From positions 1,550,001 to 1,614,000 of the forward strand of contig NW_024468250.1 in NCBI RefSeq assembly GCF_002104995.1: a stretch of 64,000 nt of DNA. The letters are read 5' to 3'. The notes under the pieces were generated by a model. That model searched no databases and had not been told where the DNA came from. It was given only the letters and a program-made list of their open reading frames with translations. How positions within the stretch are numbered: the first letter of the stretch is position 1; each line of letters opens with the position of its first letter. This document shows positions 11,575 through 22,520 of the stretch, one piece after another. The DNA is from Linderina pennispora (lineage: Eukaryota; Kickxellomycota; Kickxellomycetes; Kickxellales; Kickxellaceae). A program made the position numbers and the translations under genes.

Positions 11575-12617
11575 ATCGATATGGAGCGTGTATGTAGTAG
11601 GTCTTGCTATGGACAACACAAACAGCATATCTGATACACATAGCCAACACGCATGTGTGAAATCGATGAGATCTTCCTTTTGTGGTGTGTCAAAGTAGAC
11701 GAGCAGGTTTTATACGAATGATCATTTCTATGGATTCATCAGCATATACGCCCAAATACACTGAGAGTGAAAGGAATGTGGAAAGCTGATAATCCAATGC
11801 AACACAATCAATAATGGCTTAGATGGCAAGGAAGGACATATTTGTGTGTGAAGCGCAATGTAATCAGCTGATAGCATAACATGGAACTAGAGGGCACAGT
11901 GTATGGATCAGTATATAAACAGACAGCCGCTATCAAAACAGGCATCTTTGGTAGTGCCGCTGCTCTGGCAATGGTATCGTTCACCCTAGTCCAATACTGC
12001 AGAAAGCGGGCGTATCTTCTGGAGGTGAACAGATTGCATCTGAAACTATACCGGAAATAGACTGGGCATCCTATACATATGACGCAATCTTACTGACGCA
12101 CGAGGATATTCTGGGAGCAGGGTAGCCTGTAAGGATACCAATCTAGAACCTAGAAATGTAGTGGAATCTTAGCCGTGGACCTCTTGGAATCGACGAAAAG
12201 ATATAAATAAATAGGAGCACTGCTCGCTTGGAAATAGCTTGGAGCACGGTAAGCGTGCTTTCTGACATTTGTATTCTTTCTGGAAGTGCAAAGAAAGATT
12301 GTCGACTCGAATCTTGGTATGCATGATCTAGTATACCCCCTCATTTCCGGCCACGAATGCAATTTGTTTTGGTTTTTTCTGCCTACTGATATTATTAAAG
12401 GAGCTAGCAAAATCTCGACAGGTATTTCGCACATTTTGCAAAATTTCTCTCCAACTTCCCTTTTTCATTTGTATCTTTTTTCTTCTGTAGCATTGGCTGC
12501 AATTGCATTCACTAGTCAAAACACCACATATTCATTGTTTCTGCATTGTTTCTGTTTATGCCTACTAGCTTAGGCTCAACGTCGTTATGAAACACGCCGG
12601 TATCACATCCTATTACC
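11575..12617. other. Spacer inside the inverted repeat, upstream of P5
   Basis: AT-rich spacer. Apart from the small ORF at 11881-12060 (listed separately) I see no gene; the 12150-12573 frames on both strands look like chance frames in AT-rich DNA. Confidence 0.4.
11881..12060 (+). CDS. Possible 59-residue single-pass membrane micro-protein or gene fragment
   Basis: An ATG-started ORF of 59 codons, with stop codons just upstream in frame. It reads as a short polar N-terminus (MELEGTVYGSVYKQTAAIKT), one hydrophobic helix (GIFGSAAALAMVSFTLVQYC), then a basic stop-transfer RKR and an amphipathic tail ending LKLYRK. If a one-base indel lies near 12015, the tail would instead continue GVSSGGEQIASETIPEIDWA... 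to a stop near 12125. The layout resembles the TM/tail part of the surrounding P genes, but no PPxY or WDP motif is present. Could be a remnant of another paralogue, a genuine micro-protein, or chance. Confidence 0.3.
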   Translation: MELEGTVYGSVYKQTAAIKTGIFGSAAALAMVSFTLVQYCRKRAYLLEVNRLHLKLYRK

Positions 12618-13853
12618 ATGCTCTTGCTTACTCTGCTCCTTTTCGTGACGGTGTTTGCCCATGCTCAGGAAAAGGACCAGAATAGTGGCGCTGCGGTAAA
12701 CATCAAACAGCTCCGCGGTGCAGTCCTATTCAAACAAGGGCTCCAGACAACATGCGAGGTTGCTCTAATCGACAGCGGCGCGGGGTTTGTCGCTGCTAAT
12801 TGCTTTGAGCTGGACGACAGTAGTTCGGTAAAGGGACATTGGCGCATACTCTGTGGCGGTGGATAGTGGAGAGAATTCAAAGTTGGGGGTATACGATGTC
12901 ACTTCTATCAATGTGCACCCTGGCTACCAGCCGCAGTCAGTGGCAAACAATATTGCGATCATCCAGTTCGCCGGTAAGCAGCAAAAAATCATGGACCAAC
13001 GCCGTTGGAATAAACCCTCGCGAGTATACAAACCATGTTTTTGTCCGCCGAGTATCCAAAGACGTGGCCGGAGAGACGTGGGTCACCCCATCAAAGAAGT
13101 CGTCGGTCTATCCAGCCCGATGGATGTGCTGATGCCTCGCCGATGTTCGCCACAAACACTGGCGATTACTGGTGCAATTCCTTGAAAATGGACGCAGTTG
13201 GAGGGACAAACTGCTCCATGCCATTTGGTACCGCATACGGGTCTGTCAACAACACTCTAGCCATGGTGGCCTTATATAGCCACTCTGCCGTCTATGGTGA
13301 CGATTTTTGTGGGGGCAGTGACCAGTTCCACTACTACACCCTACTTGCAAACTATACTGCATTTGCCTCGGGAGTGCTTGAGCGCCCGATTAGCGTCTTC
13401 TCAGGCAAAGCAAACCCGTTGGTGACCCGCAGTCCAGTCTATTCAGTGTACGTTCCGCGTTATCATAGTGTCGAGGGCGTGAACGTTATCGGGGGGAACC
13501 AGTTCGTCCGACAAGGTAGCACCAGCACCAGCACCAGCACTAGCCCTAGCACCTTCACTGACTCGACGCCGACGATCCAGGCGTCTCAAGAAAATCAAAA
13601 AGTGAATGGCAAGCTGACAAAATCCGAGATAATCGGGCTGGCAGTGGGTGTCCCTGTCGCTTCAGTTGTGCTGGTTGTCGCGTTTATATTCCTCTATAGG
13701 TGGTGGAAAAAACGGCATACTTTTGAAGCGCAGTGGGAGCCGGATGATACGAGCATGCTTCAGCGCCGATCTGTTCCAATGAACCAGGTTGGATATACCG
13801 GAAGAGCTGAGGATTCCAGTCCAACCTACAATGCGCTGCAATTCAGGTCCTAG
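12618..13853 (+). CDS. P5: membrane-anchored trypsin-fold pseudoprotease, SPTY tail (about three frameshifts)
   Basis: The ATG at 12618 opens a signal peptide (MLLLTLLLFVTVFAHAQ). Motifs in order: GAVLFKQGLQTTCEVALID, FVAANCFELD (Asn at the His57 position), INVHPGYQPQSVANNIAIIQ (Ile at Asp102), HVFVRRVSKDVAGETW, YWCNS, GTNCSMPFGTAYG (no GDSGGP), YSHSAVYGDDFCGG, FHYYTLLANYTAFA. A TSTSTSTS stalk follows, encoded by an AGCACC repeat at about 13517-13553. Then the TM helix (IIGLAVGVPVASVVLVVAFI), WWKKRH, the box QWEPDD and EDSSPTYNALQFRS to the stop at 13853. The tail has S-P-T-Y, so the first Pro of PPxY is replaced. Frames change near 12830, 13000 and 13130. Closest in its first half to P1 (shared TTC-[ED]-[VI]-ALIDS). 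Confidence 0.72.
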
Positions 13854-14552
13854 AGCCCCTCAAAAATATAATGTATTACCATTACAAGTACAGATACATG
13901 TCGACAGTGGGCTAAGGGTAGCACCTAGACCACGCTATTTTCCTCACTCGCTATTTTCAGCAGTCAATCGCAGAAATTTCTTGGGCCTGCACAGATGAGC
14001 CTCCATTAGCTGCAACCAGGCTGTTTACGCCAACAAACAAGAGCTTTCTCATGGACCCCGTTTTCAGCTCATTTGCGCTACCACTTTCAAATGCATCGGA
14101 TGATATGACGTGCATGTGGGGATCGTTTTTTTGAGACTGTCAGCAAGATTCACCCATGTTTTTGTAGCAAATGCCAAGAGGCGAGGTGGTGATGGGGATG
14201 GCAGGCAATCCCCTCAGATGCATAATCTAGCAATGTCCGTTGAGTCCAGGGGATTCACACCGCTATGCAGTCATCGCATAAGGCGATTTCTGCGCTTTCT
14301 TGTGAAGGAAATGAGCAAGGTTTGGGTGGGCTCGGAGTTGCCAGTGGGCCTTTCCAAGTGCTCGTTAGCCGTGCTGCCTGGGCGTTTACCGTGTTCCTAA
14401 AAGCAGGATGTCCACTCCACCCAGGCTCCAACAAGGTTGGTGTTTGCAGCTCTTCACCATAGCAACATCCATCTATCTCTCGCTCTGTATTCTTCCACTC
14501 TGTTTCCCCCGATACCTTCCTACTAATATCTTTTCCAGTCTGACTCTAGAGG
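13854..14552. other. Intergenic between P5 and P6
   Basis: About 700 bases with P5 3' flank and P6 promoter. Pyrimidine-rich tract (about 14470-14550) immediately before the P6 ATG. No gene seen. Confidence 0.4.
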
Positions 14553-15946
14553 ATGAATCTGCAACTCCTCTGCTCTGCTATCGCTTTAATGGGGCAGGCC
14601 ATCCAACCGGTAGCGGCAAATGGCCAAAGCTCCCTTGGTACCACTAATATCGAGAAGCGCTACAACTTTGCGGACATGGACCAGTTCTTTGGTGGCGTGC
14701 TTGTCAAGAATGGCACACAGACATCGTGCCAGTTGGCGCTTCTGAACAACCAGGCTGGTCTGGTTGCCGCTAACTGCCTGGACTACATTGGAAACAGCGT
14801 GAACAATGCTACAAAGTATGAGGTGTATGTGAGCGGCACCCCAAAGGGTCAAGCCGTCAAAGTTCACATCAGAGAAAATTAACGTTCATGCCTGGCTACG
14901 ATCCGATCTCGCTGGCCAACAATGTCGCCATTATACAGTACAACATCTCGACAAGCTTCAGCTGGGACTTTACACTTGGCGTCAATGTTACAGAGTACAC
15001 CGATGTGTACTTTGTGCGCCGCTCGCTGAAAAACCTTACAGCTATGGAGTGGTATCCAAATGACGTTGTCTCGGTCAAGGCATCCGACAGCCAGTGCAGC
15101 TCCTGGTCAAACGTCTTTTCGGAAAACAAAGGGGACTGGATGTGTAATAACAAAACCACCGAGTCGATATTTACCAGCAAGTGCAATGTGCCGTATGGTA
15201 CGGTCTACGGCATCATGGGAAAGACATACACGCTTGCTGGCGTTTACAGCCACACAGTGGTCCGCGGTGATAATGTGTGCAGCGACAGCAAGCAGCTCCA
15301 GTACTACACGATGTTTGCAAACTACTTCAACTGGGCAAAGAGTGTCCTTGGATATTCCATACGGCGCGGAACAAAGAACAAGGACAAGAGCACCACCGTT
15401 CCTGCCGACTTCTCGATGCGGCGTCCGGACTCGATCACCATATCTGGCTACTCGGCTATTGGAGGAGACCTCTACTTCCTACAGGGTGTTAAGAACCATT
15501 CGGTTCCCGTTATGGCGGATGAGAGCTCCACTAAGGCAGATCCTGGTGATGAAAGCTTCTTGAGTGCTGACACTGGGATTGAGTATGGATCTGCACTAGA
15601 GCCGGTGGAAGGGGATACCTTTGTGAGCGGTTCGGAGCCTGTTGCTCCCAGCGAAAGCAAGAGTATTTCCCGGGGCGAGATCATTGCCATTGCCGTCTGT
15701 GTGCCTGCCGGTCTGATCATCATCTTCTTGGCGGTGTTCTTCGGGCTCAAATGGCGCAAGCGCAGACAAGCATCACGCAGCTGGGACCCACAGCTAGAGA
15801 CGGAAAACCTACGCACGGTTGCATTGGATATCCCTGGTGCAACATCAGTGGACGCCGAGGCCCCGCCCAGGTATGAGAGTATGCACGAGCGCAACTCGGC
15901 GCTAGCGTTTGCTAGTGCTATTTCCGAAGTCACAAAGAGCCCCTAA
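14553..15946 (+). CDS. P6: membrane-anchored trypsin-fold pseudoprotease with PPRY tail (two frameshifts)
   Basis: Signal peptide (NLQLLCSAIALMGQAIQPVAA), dibasic IEKRYNFADMD, then GGVLVKNGTQTSCQLALLN, LVAANCLDYIGNSVNNAT. Two indels within about 30 bases (14865-14895) shift FTSEKINVH and then PGYDPISLANNVAIIQ. From 14888 the frame is clean: VTEYTDVYFVRRSLKNL, QCSSW, WMCNN, SKCNVPYGTVYG, YSHTVVRGDNVCSDSK, LQYYTMFANYFNWA, SAIGGDLYFLQGVKN, an acidic linker, the TM helix IIAIAVCVPAGLIIIFLAVF, KWRKRRQ, SWDPQLE, APPRYESMHERN, stop 15944-15946. The region from about 15620 to the stop is almost the same protein as P3's, while the ectodomains differ much more. Triad residues are absent as in all members. 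Confidence 0.78.
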
Positions 15947-16378
15947 TTGACTATTTACCATTCTAATTTGTTTTGCATTTTCTCTTTTCGTATAATATCC
16001 CAGCATTACCAAACAGCTATGGCGATATGCTCTACGCACCTTCATTTTGATATCCGCTCTGTCATGTAGCTGAGCACAGACTCAGTATGCGAGACATGCT
16101 AAGGTGCTTACATGACTTCAACATAGTTGCATATTCCTGTGTGTTAATGAGCACAAATGATGCCAGGTAAGCAGTTGAGTGATAACTTCACACAAAATTC
16201 ATTTTTGCGGCTATATGCTTGCCACGCAGATCTGGCATATCGTTGGTGTTGACCAGAGCAAGTCCCACCACATGCATACTCGTCAGCGATAGCATCTAGA
16301 TTGGGGCCAATCGATATCTCACAAACAATCCACAACAAGCCAGCCACTAGCAGAAACGGAGACTTCTTGCATGGCATT
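15947..16378. other. Intergenic, P6 3' flank
   Basis: About 430 AT-rich bases between P6 and the right repeat arm. No gene or RNA recognised. Confidence 0.4.
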
Positions 16379-16882
16379 GGCATGGAGAACACCGCACACA
16401 TGGGCGGTGTCTTGGGTGCTCCAGCACAGAAAGGCTGCCAGATTCTACACCAGCTCAGCCTACCACTGGCTCGGCCATGCTTGAGTGGGAAGCATGGAGC
16501 TCAATGCGACTTTTGAATACAGCAGCTTGTCCGGGTCTGCGCCAGCGGCAAATCGAGATCCCCAATGGGGAAGTGAGCGCGCTTTCAGCCGTTGCAGGTT
16601 TCCGGGTTCCGGAAAGGCAGCGAGCAAAGCCGATTTTTGGATCGGCTATTCACGGCATGCGCGATATATTGAAATGAACATGGATCCGCGCATCGCGCAA
16701 AGACGCACTATTTATAGATCCCCTTTAAGCGTCTCCTTGCCTGCATCGTTTCAGGGAATCCGTATTCCAGTCGCCCCAGAGCAAGAGCGGAGCTGGAACT
16801 CCCCATCAAGCATATGCAGTCCTCCCCATTGAAACTGCCCGGTCTTCAAACGCCTGTAGAGGAAAGCGCATTCAGCCTTCTG
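16379..16882. repeat. Right arm of ~505-bp inverted repeat
   Basis: Reverse-complement partner of 11069-11574 (see there). It ends at CAGCCTTCTG (16882), 37 bases from the P7 stop, mirroring the distance between P4's stop and the left arm. The two arms enclose about 4.8 kb containing P5 and P6. Confidence 0.9.
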
Positions 16883-16918
16883 GCAGGTGCATGGGTTTGT
16901 TTATTGGTGTAAATCGCC

Positions 16919-18271
16919 CTATCCTTTTCTGGCGAACGAGAAGAAAGTAAATTCCTCGCCGTCAGTACTGACATATGTCGGTGGCCGAGCTCCAGCGGGG
17001 ATAGACGAAGTAGGAATTTCAGGCTGACCGAGATCAAGTGCCATGGCGCGCATTGTGGCGGATTCTCTGTTCGGGTCCCAAGAAACTGTTTTCTTGTGCC
17101 TCTGCCAGCGCTTGTACAGGAAGAACAGCGCGACTATGAGAATAACCATTGCCAGAGGAATGCTTACAGCCATAGCAATGAATCTGGCCCTTCTTCAGCG
17201 TATCTGACGAATGGGAAGCCTGCGCATCGCCGGTCTGCTGGCTGCCATTGGTGGCTGAAGAGGACTCAACGCTGAGAAGCCCGTCATCGTCGGAATCATC
17301 ATTGCCGGTGGACGTGGTGGATACTGTGGAGGTAGGAGTTTGCATCGACCCTGCCGTTACGAGCGTAAAGGTCACCGCTGATGAGGCTCACACCACGAGG
17401 GTTTGCGGCTGTCGCATTCTCAAATCCATACCAGTCGTCTTTGACAGCAGCAGTCTCTCCAGTGCTTGAGAATGTTGGGATCCGATTCGGTCACGACAGT
17501 GTTGGCCCATTCGAGGAAATTGGCCAGTACAATGTAGTAGTGGAATGACGTTGCGCTGCCGCACGAGTTGTTGCCGTAGACTGCCGAGTGGCTATACAGC
17601 GCCGTAAATGCAATGTCAGACTTGACAAGGCCGTAAACGACTCCATATGGCACAGCGCAGGTGCCGTTCACTGGAGAAGGTATTGTCGCTGTGCTGCACC
17701 AAAGATCGTCCCGGTTGGATGCATACTGGACCGATGCCTCCTCGCAGCCCTCATCGATCTTTGCTGCCGTTTGTGATTGCTGGGCTGTTCCATTCCTGCT
17801 TGCTAACATCGTCTCAGTGAGCGGCGAACGTAGGCGCGGTCAGTCAGCTCCTCTGGAAGCACGTCTACATGGTGTGGTCCACTTCTCCTTGGACTGCGAA
17901 TTGAAAAAGACAATGGCCAGGTTGCTAACATAGTTGTCCTTTTGGTACTGAGGGTTGACAACAATCTTATCGATGTTGACTATCTCCTTGTTAGGAGGAG
18001 AGCCGCCAGCGTCTAGAGCAGCCTGATACCGGGTGATATCATCAACTTCGGAGCGCTTGTCGAGATTAATGCAACTAGCAGATACAAATGCCTGTCTGTT
18101 TGAAAGTAGAGCAAGTTCGCATGAGGTCTGCTTGCCGTCTATCAGAAGCACACCGCCGTGGAACTTGTTGATTTGAGCAACAGTTGTCTCGCGCTTCACC
18201 AGCGGAGAATTAAGGGCATTAGTCGTTAGAAATAACAGGGATAGGGCACTGGCTGCTCCTTTAATATTCAT
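16919..18271 (-). CDS. P7: membrane-anchored trypsin-fold pseudoprotease with PPTY tail (several frameshifts)
   Basis: Starts at the ATG 18269-18271: signal peptide (ASALSLLFLTTNALN), dibasic PLVKRETT, FHGGVLLIDGKQTSCELAL, FVSASCINLD (Ser at His57), IVVNPQYQKDNYVSNLAIVF (Leu at Asp102). Continuing in other frames: GCEEASVQYASN with LWCST, GTCAVPYGVVYG, YSHSAVYGNNSCGS, FHYYIVLANFLEWA, a Ser/Thr/Asp-rich stalk (about 17200-17370), TM helix (MAVSIPLAMVILIVALFFLY), KRWQRHK, SWDPNRE, RPPTYVSTDGEEF and stop at 16919. Frame changes near 17835, 17440, 17290 and 17180. It is the mirror partner of P4: same order, same 3' flank, but clearly diverged ectodomain. Confidence 0.75.
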
Positions 18272-19567
18272 GTTGTTGGGTTAATAAAAAACGATACAGT
18301 GTAAAGGGAGACAGAAGGAAAAGGTAGCTACGAGAAGAAAGATGGATGTGAAAGTGATATCTCCCACAGTGGATGGCATTTGAATGTTTTGACAGGTCGA
18401 GAATCCAGGTGCAGATATGCGTCGTACAGGTCCACCCAGAGTCCTATTGATGATTGACATGGCTGGCTGGAAGTCGCTTGGCGAGGGGATGGCAATCGCT
18501 AGGTTGTCGCTTCGGCCACCATGCAGCTGAGGTCCAAAATCCCTATCCCCAACTGTTTGTGTCTGCATTTCTGCCAGGTGCATAGCTGCGAGTAAACCAG
18601 GCAGGAGGCCACTTGTAGCCTCTTTGCGGCAGGATATAAATCGGGATAGTGCCAAGAGCTCCTGTCCACAACTGGTCGCCAACACTATGACGGCCTGCCT
18701 GTACAAGTATTGTATCTTTCCACGCCAGCCAAGCCTTATAGAGCGTGATTACGCCTTGCATCCATTTTGCGTATGTATTCCAATGAACGCAGTCGTTTTT
18801 TTTCCCTTGAGAGCCAATTGTGTATGTAATAGCCTTACAGGCAGAGGACAGCATCACAAGTGCTGCAATATCTTTCTGTGCCAGAGGGCATGGAGGTATA
18901 GGGGATGGGGGTGACCCGTTGGAAACAAAATGCACCCAGATCAACTGTGGGGGTGTCCCTTATGTCACCTAAAATAGCATGCTGCCAAGCAGAGTATCGG
19001 AGATAGTGATGCAATCCCATCCCAGCATTTTTTGCACATGCCTATGCCGCTATAAAAAGATTATGTCAACCTGATGGCTGCATGCCTGGTTTTCTATTTT
19101 TAGAGGTATCCTGACCCCGATATCCACAGTGCTTCTATCACAATAAAGTCTTACCTCTGGCTTGGCAACATCAGAAGTGGCCATGCTACCATCGCTCTCC
19201 TCACCAGCGGTGCCTAGCCCTGAGTGGATGGACTTGGGTCGTTGTGGTTCGCAGCATAGGCGGTATACTTGACGAAGATCACCCCTGCGAATGCCAATCG
19301 TCTGCCTTTTCCGTCCATCTGCGAGCGCGACGGTCACTATCAAATGCCCTGGTTTGTCCATGCTATAGACCCACTCAAAGCTATAACAAACAGGGCTTCC
19401 AAACCAAGCGTGCAGTTTTGGCCACCTAGCTGCACATGGCCAGTGGAGTCCACGGCCCAGGGCATGCATCAAGTAGTGATGTAATTATCTGAGTCTAACA
19501 AAAATGAAAAATACACAAGAGCGAGTTCGTGCGGTCATGTGAACAAGCGTTGCTCGGGAGGTCTATA
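18272..19567. other. Intergenic, no supported gene
   Basis: About 1.3 kb. A minus frame at 19050-19472 (140 codons) is the longest candidate but lacks signal peptide, domain or ATG-supported start that I can defend. Nothing else recognised. Confidence 0.35.
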
Positions 19568-20144
19568 TTACGCTTGTCGTGACAGCAGCGTGGACAGCGC
19601 GATGATGGTGGTGGTTATAGCGACGATAAACGCCAGAGCAATCAGGAGAGCACCTGACCACCGCAGCGGCCGGCGTTTCACCGCCAGCTGCGCATGTACA
19701 TGAGCAAATGAAGCCATTGATGCCACAATAGTGACAGCCGCCAGGAAAGAACAGTAGCAGACCAAGGCCCGTGGTATGCTGGTCGACAAAGTCAGACAGC
19801 CAGTAGTAGAAGCGGGAAAACTCGATGTTATCTGGGAACGAGTTTCTTGAGCCATTAAAGTCGGCAAGCGCAGCCATGCCTGTGGCCATGATTGCAAGCC
19901 CAAGCCGGAACCAGCTCAGGAAGTTGCGCTCGGCCGCATAGAAATCGCGCGCAGTGCTGCCCTTGTTGTCTATCTCGCTCGGGATGCCAGTAATCCCTAG
20001 AACGCGGTCTTCTGCAGCGGGGTCAAATGCTGTGCTGCCGGTAGAGCCACTGCTCGCGCTGACGCTTCTGCCCGCAGGTGACCATGGTCGTGATGCTGAC
20101 TGCAGCAGCGAGTCAGACTCTGTGTATAGGACCCTCCATGACAT
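19568..20144 (-). CDS. DUF202-type three-helix membrane protein (one frameshift)
   Basis: Start at the ATG 20142-20144. A Ser-rich cytosolic N-terminus leads into the DUF202 signature ARDFYAAERNFLSWFRLGLA, in which the first helix begins (residues about 70-105). The second helix (about 19735-19800) and third helix (LRWSGALLIALAFIVAITTT) follow; the protein ends TLLSRQA at 19568-19570. A single-base indel near 19755 splits the ORF between helix 1-2 and helix 2-3. DUF202 is shared with bacterial YidH-like proteins and resembles the membrane domain of vacuolar transporter chaperone (VTC) subunits; here no SPX or polymerase domain accompanies it. Likely an endomembrane or vacuolar protein; exact role unknown. 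Confidence 0.8.
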
Positions 20145-20701
20145 TTCGAAATGAAATAAAATAAATTACAAATTTGCGTTCCGAATACCTGGGAAAAAGA
20201 GGTGTGCCAAGACGGCCTGTATATAGGTGGGGCAGAGGGACCCATCGGCGAGAGCCAGGAAAGTGCCGGGTATTTTATACTTTTGCACTCTACGTCGTGA
20301 CCAGCTCACGTTGCGGTCGGACACAGCCAAGCCATCAGCAGCGCAAGATTTCGTTATACAAAGTAAGCAAAACTATCCTCAATCAGGAAGAGTCAGTTGG
20401 ATCGGCGCCCGCCGCAGTGGATTTGCACCGTTTATTGCACCTTCAATGTATGTATCTGCTATGCTTCTGCTGTCGGGTCAAGGTCTAGCACGGAGATTGC
20501 TTGATGCCAGCCGTGCAGACTGGTACCTTGCTGCAATTAGAATCCGCTGCTGAGGCAGTGGACGACGCGGCTGGTGGCCTTATTCGGCTTATCAATTCGT
20601 AGTTTATTGGGAGCATTGCTGCGTCGCGCCTTTTTTTGGGGGAAGCTGTTCTGCAAAAGGCGCTGGCTGATCCGTGGGGGCCAATCGAATAGCGTCATTG
20701 T
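20145..20701. other. Intergenic between DUF202 gene and MFS transporter
   Basis: About 560 bases; promoter of the DUF202 gene and 3' flank of the transporter. No gene seen. Confidence 0.4.
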
Positions 20702-22520
20702 TTATACACATGACGAAGGCCTGGGCGGCTCCTCCGCTCGCTGGTTGACCTCGTCGGGCGCTGTTCGTTTCGGCAGCCGTCGGGCCAGGGTCCGGTGCTG
20801 TAGCGGCAGGGTCCACAGAAACATTGCCACAGCAAAGACGAGCATAATCAGAAACACGCGATTGAGCGAGTGCATGTATGCATCTATGATTTCGTCGCGT
20901 AGCTCCAGAGGAACATGGGACCCATATATGACATGGGGGTTGTCAATCGCACGGAGGATGGTACGCTGAAAGCCGCTGTACGAGTTGATAAGCCCATATA
21001 GGCGGTTCCGCAGCTCGGTTTGCAGGACTGTCTGCATTGCAGCCATCCCACATACGCTCCCAATAGACCGGAAGAAGGTTAATACTGCAGTTGCCGATGC
21101 CATGTCCTCAACCCTGGCCGCTGCCTGTCCCGCAATCAGACTGAGCTGGATGAATGCACCCATTCCCAGACCAGCAATAAGCAGATAGCAAATACGCTCA
21201 GCCAGTATCGAGCTGCGATCCAGCAGCATCAGAAGCCCGATACCTACCGCGCACACTGCCGTGCCCGTCCACATGAAAGGGCGGTAGATACCGAGCCTGG
21301 CAACAAGCCAGCCGGTCAGAATGCTGGTGATCAGGATGCCGATTACGAATGGAAGCAGGTACAGGCCAGCCTGGGTCGATGACAGATTCTCGACAACGTT
21401 GTAGTACAGGGGGATGAAGAATATGATGGTGAACATGCAGGCGCCCATGAAGAACGACCCACCCATCATCAGGGTAACGTTGCGGATCTGAAACAAGCGC
21501 AGCGGCACAATAGGATCAAGTGCAAATTTCCACTCAACAATGAAAAACAGCGCTACCGCAACGGCACCGCCCGACATGCAAAGCACAACCTCTGTTGACC
21601 CCCAGCTGTGGCCGTTGCTGGGAAGAGTCAGCCCGATCATGAACATGGTAAGCCCACCAACAAGCAGCAATATCCCTAGGTAATCAATGCGCTTGAGCTT
21701 GGCCCACATGCCAGTCGACGAATGAGGGAAGCGAATCAGAATAATGACCGCCACGATAACGAACCCAGCGATGGGCTCGCTAAGCCAAAACACCCAGCGC
21801 CAGGAGATGTGATCGGTAAAAACCCCGCCGAGCAAGGGTCCGACTACTGATGATATGGAGAATACAAGAGAGAAGATCGCCATGTACGGCCCTCGCTTGC
21901 GCATGGGCACAATGTCAGACACGATCACGAGGGTGAGCCCAATAATGCCTGCGGACCCGGCACCTGCTATTCCACGTCCAGCTAGCAGCACATTCATGGA
22001 CTTTGCAATTGCGACACACAAGCGAGCCTGCCGCAAATATCACCAGACTGGCCAGCAGAACCTGGGTGCGCCCGAAAATGTCGCTCAGCTTTCCCGTTAC
22101 TGGCTGGAGCGCAGTTGAACTCAGCTGATAGGCGTTTGCTAGCCAGACTATCTGTGTCATAGCGTCGAACTCCTCGCTTATGCGGACGGTGGCTGTGGCG
22201 ACGATGGTTTGGTCAATGGCTCCGACAAATAGTGCTAGCGATAGGACAGCCATAGTCAAAAGAAGCCGGGCAAAAGGCATACTATTCTCCTCTTCCTCGT
22301 CGAGGGGCATTTCGCCGGCCCATGGCGATGCTGGGACCCTTTTCCCCACCATCGCTGCCCCTGGACTGTAGCAGCAGCAAGCCCTACCGATATTTCATGC
22401 CTGTGTCTGGTCGTCAGATGATGGCACCTTGGATAAGATGCCTGAACCGTGCTGTATTGCATCGTCAACCGTAATCTCTGACGCCCGTTTGCTACCATGC
22501 TCTGGTGCAGCTGTGTCCAT
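20702..22520 (-). CDS. MFS multidrug-type transporter, DHA2 (14-helix) family, frameshifted N-terminus
   Basis: Proton-driven export permease of the plasma membrane or vacuole. The clean 20702-22036 frame gives about ten hydrophobic helices, with DHA2 motifs such as GRGIAGAGSAGIIGL and SVVGPLLGGVFTDHISWRW. The N-terminal segment (21915-22352) gives helix 1 with GAIDQTIVATATV, the DHA2 D1-type signature, and GKLSDIFGRTQVLL. The frames join by a one-base shift near 22020. The start is probably the ATG at 22518-22520 (MDTAAPEHGSKRASE), giving a hydrophilic N-tail that needs two more shifts to reach MPLDEEEEN. Starting at the ATG 22350-22352 is the simpler alternative. The protein ends EEPPRPSSCV. 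Substrate cannot be inferred. Confidence 0.85.

Noticed and set aside
19050-19472. 140-codon minus frame
   Set aside because: Some globular-looking composition but no recognisable motif; insufficient to call a gene.
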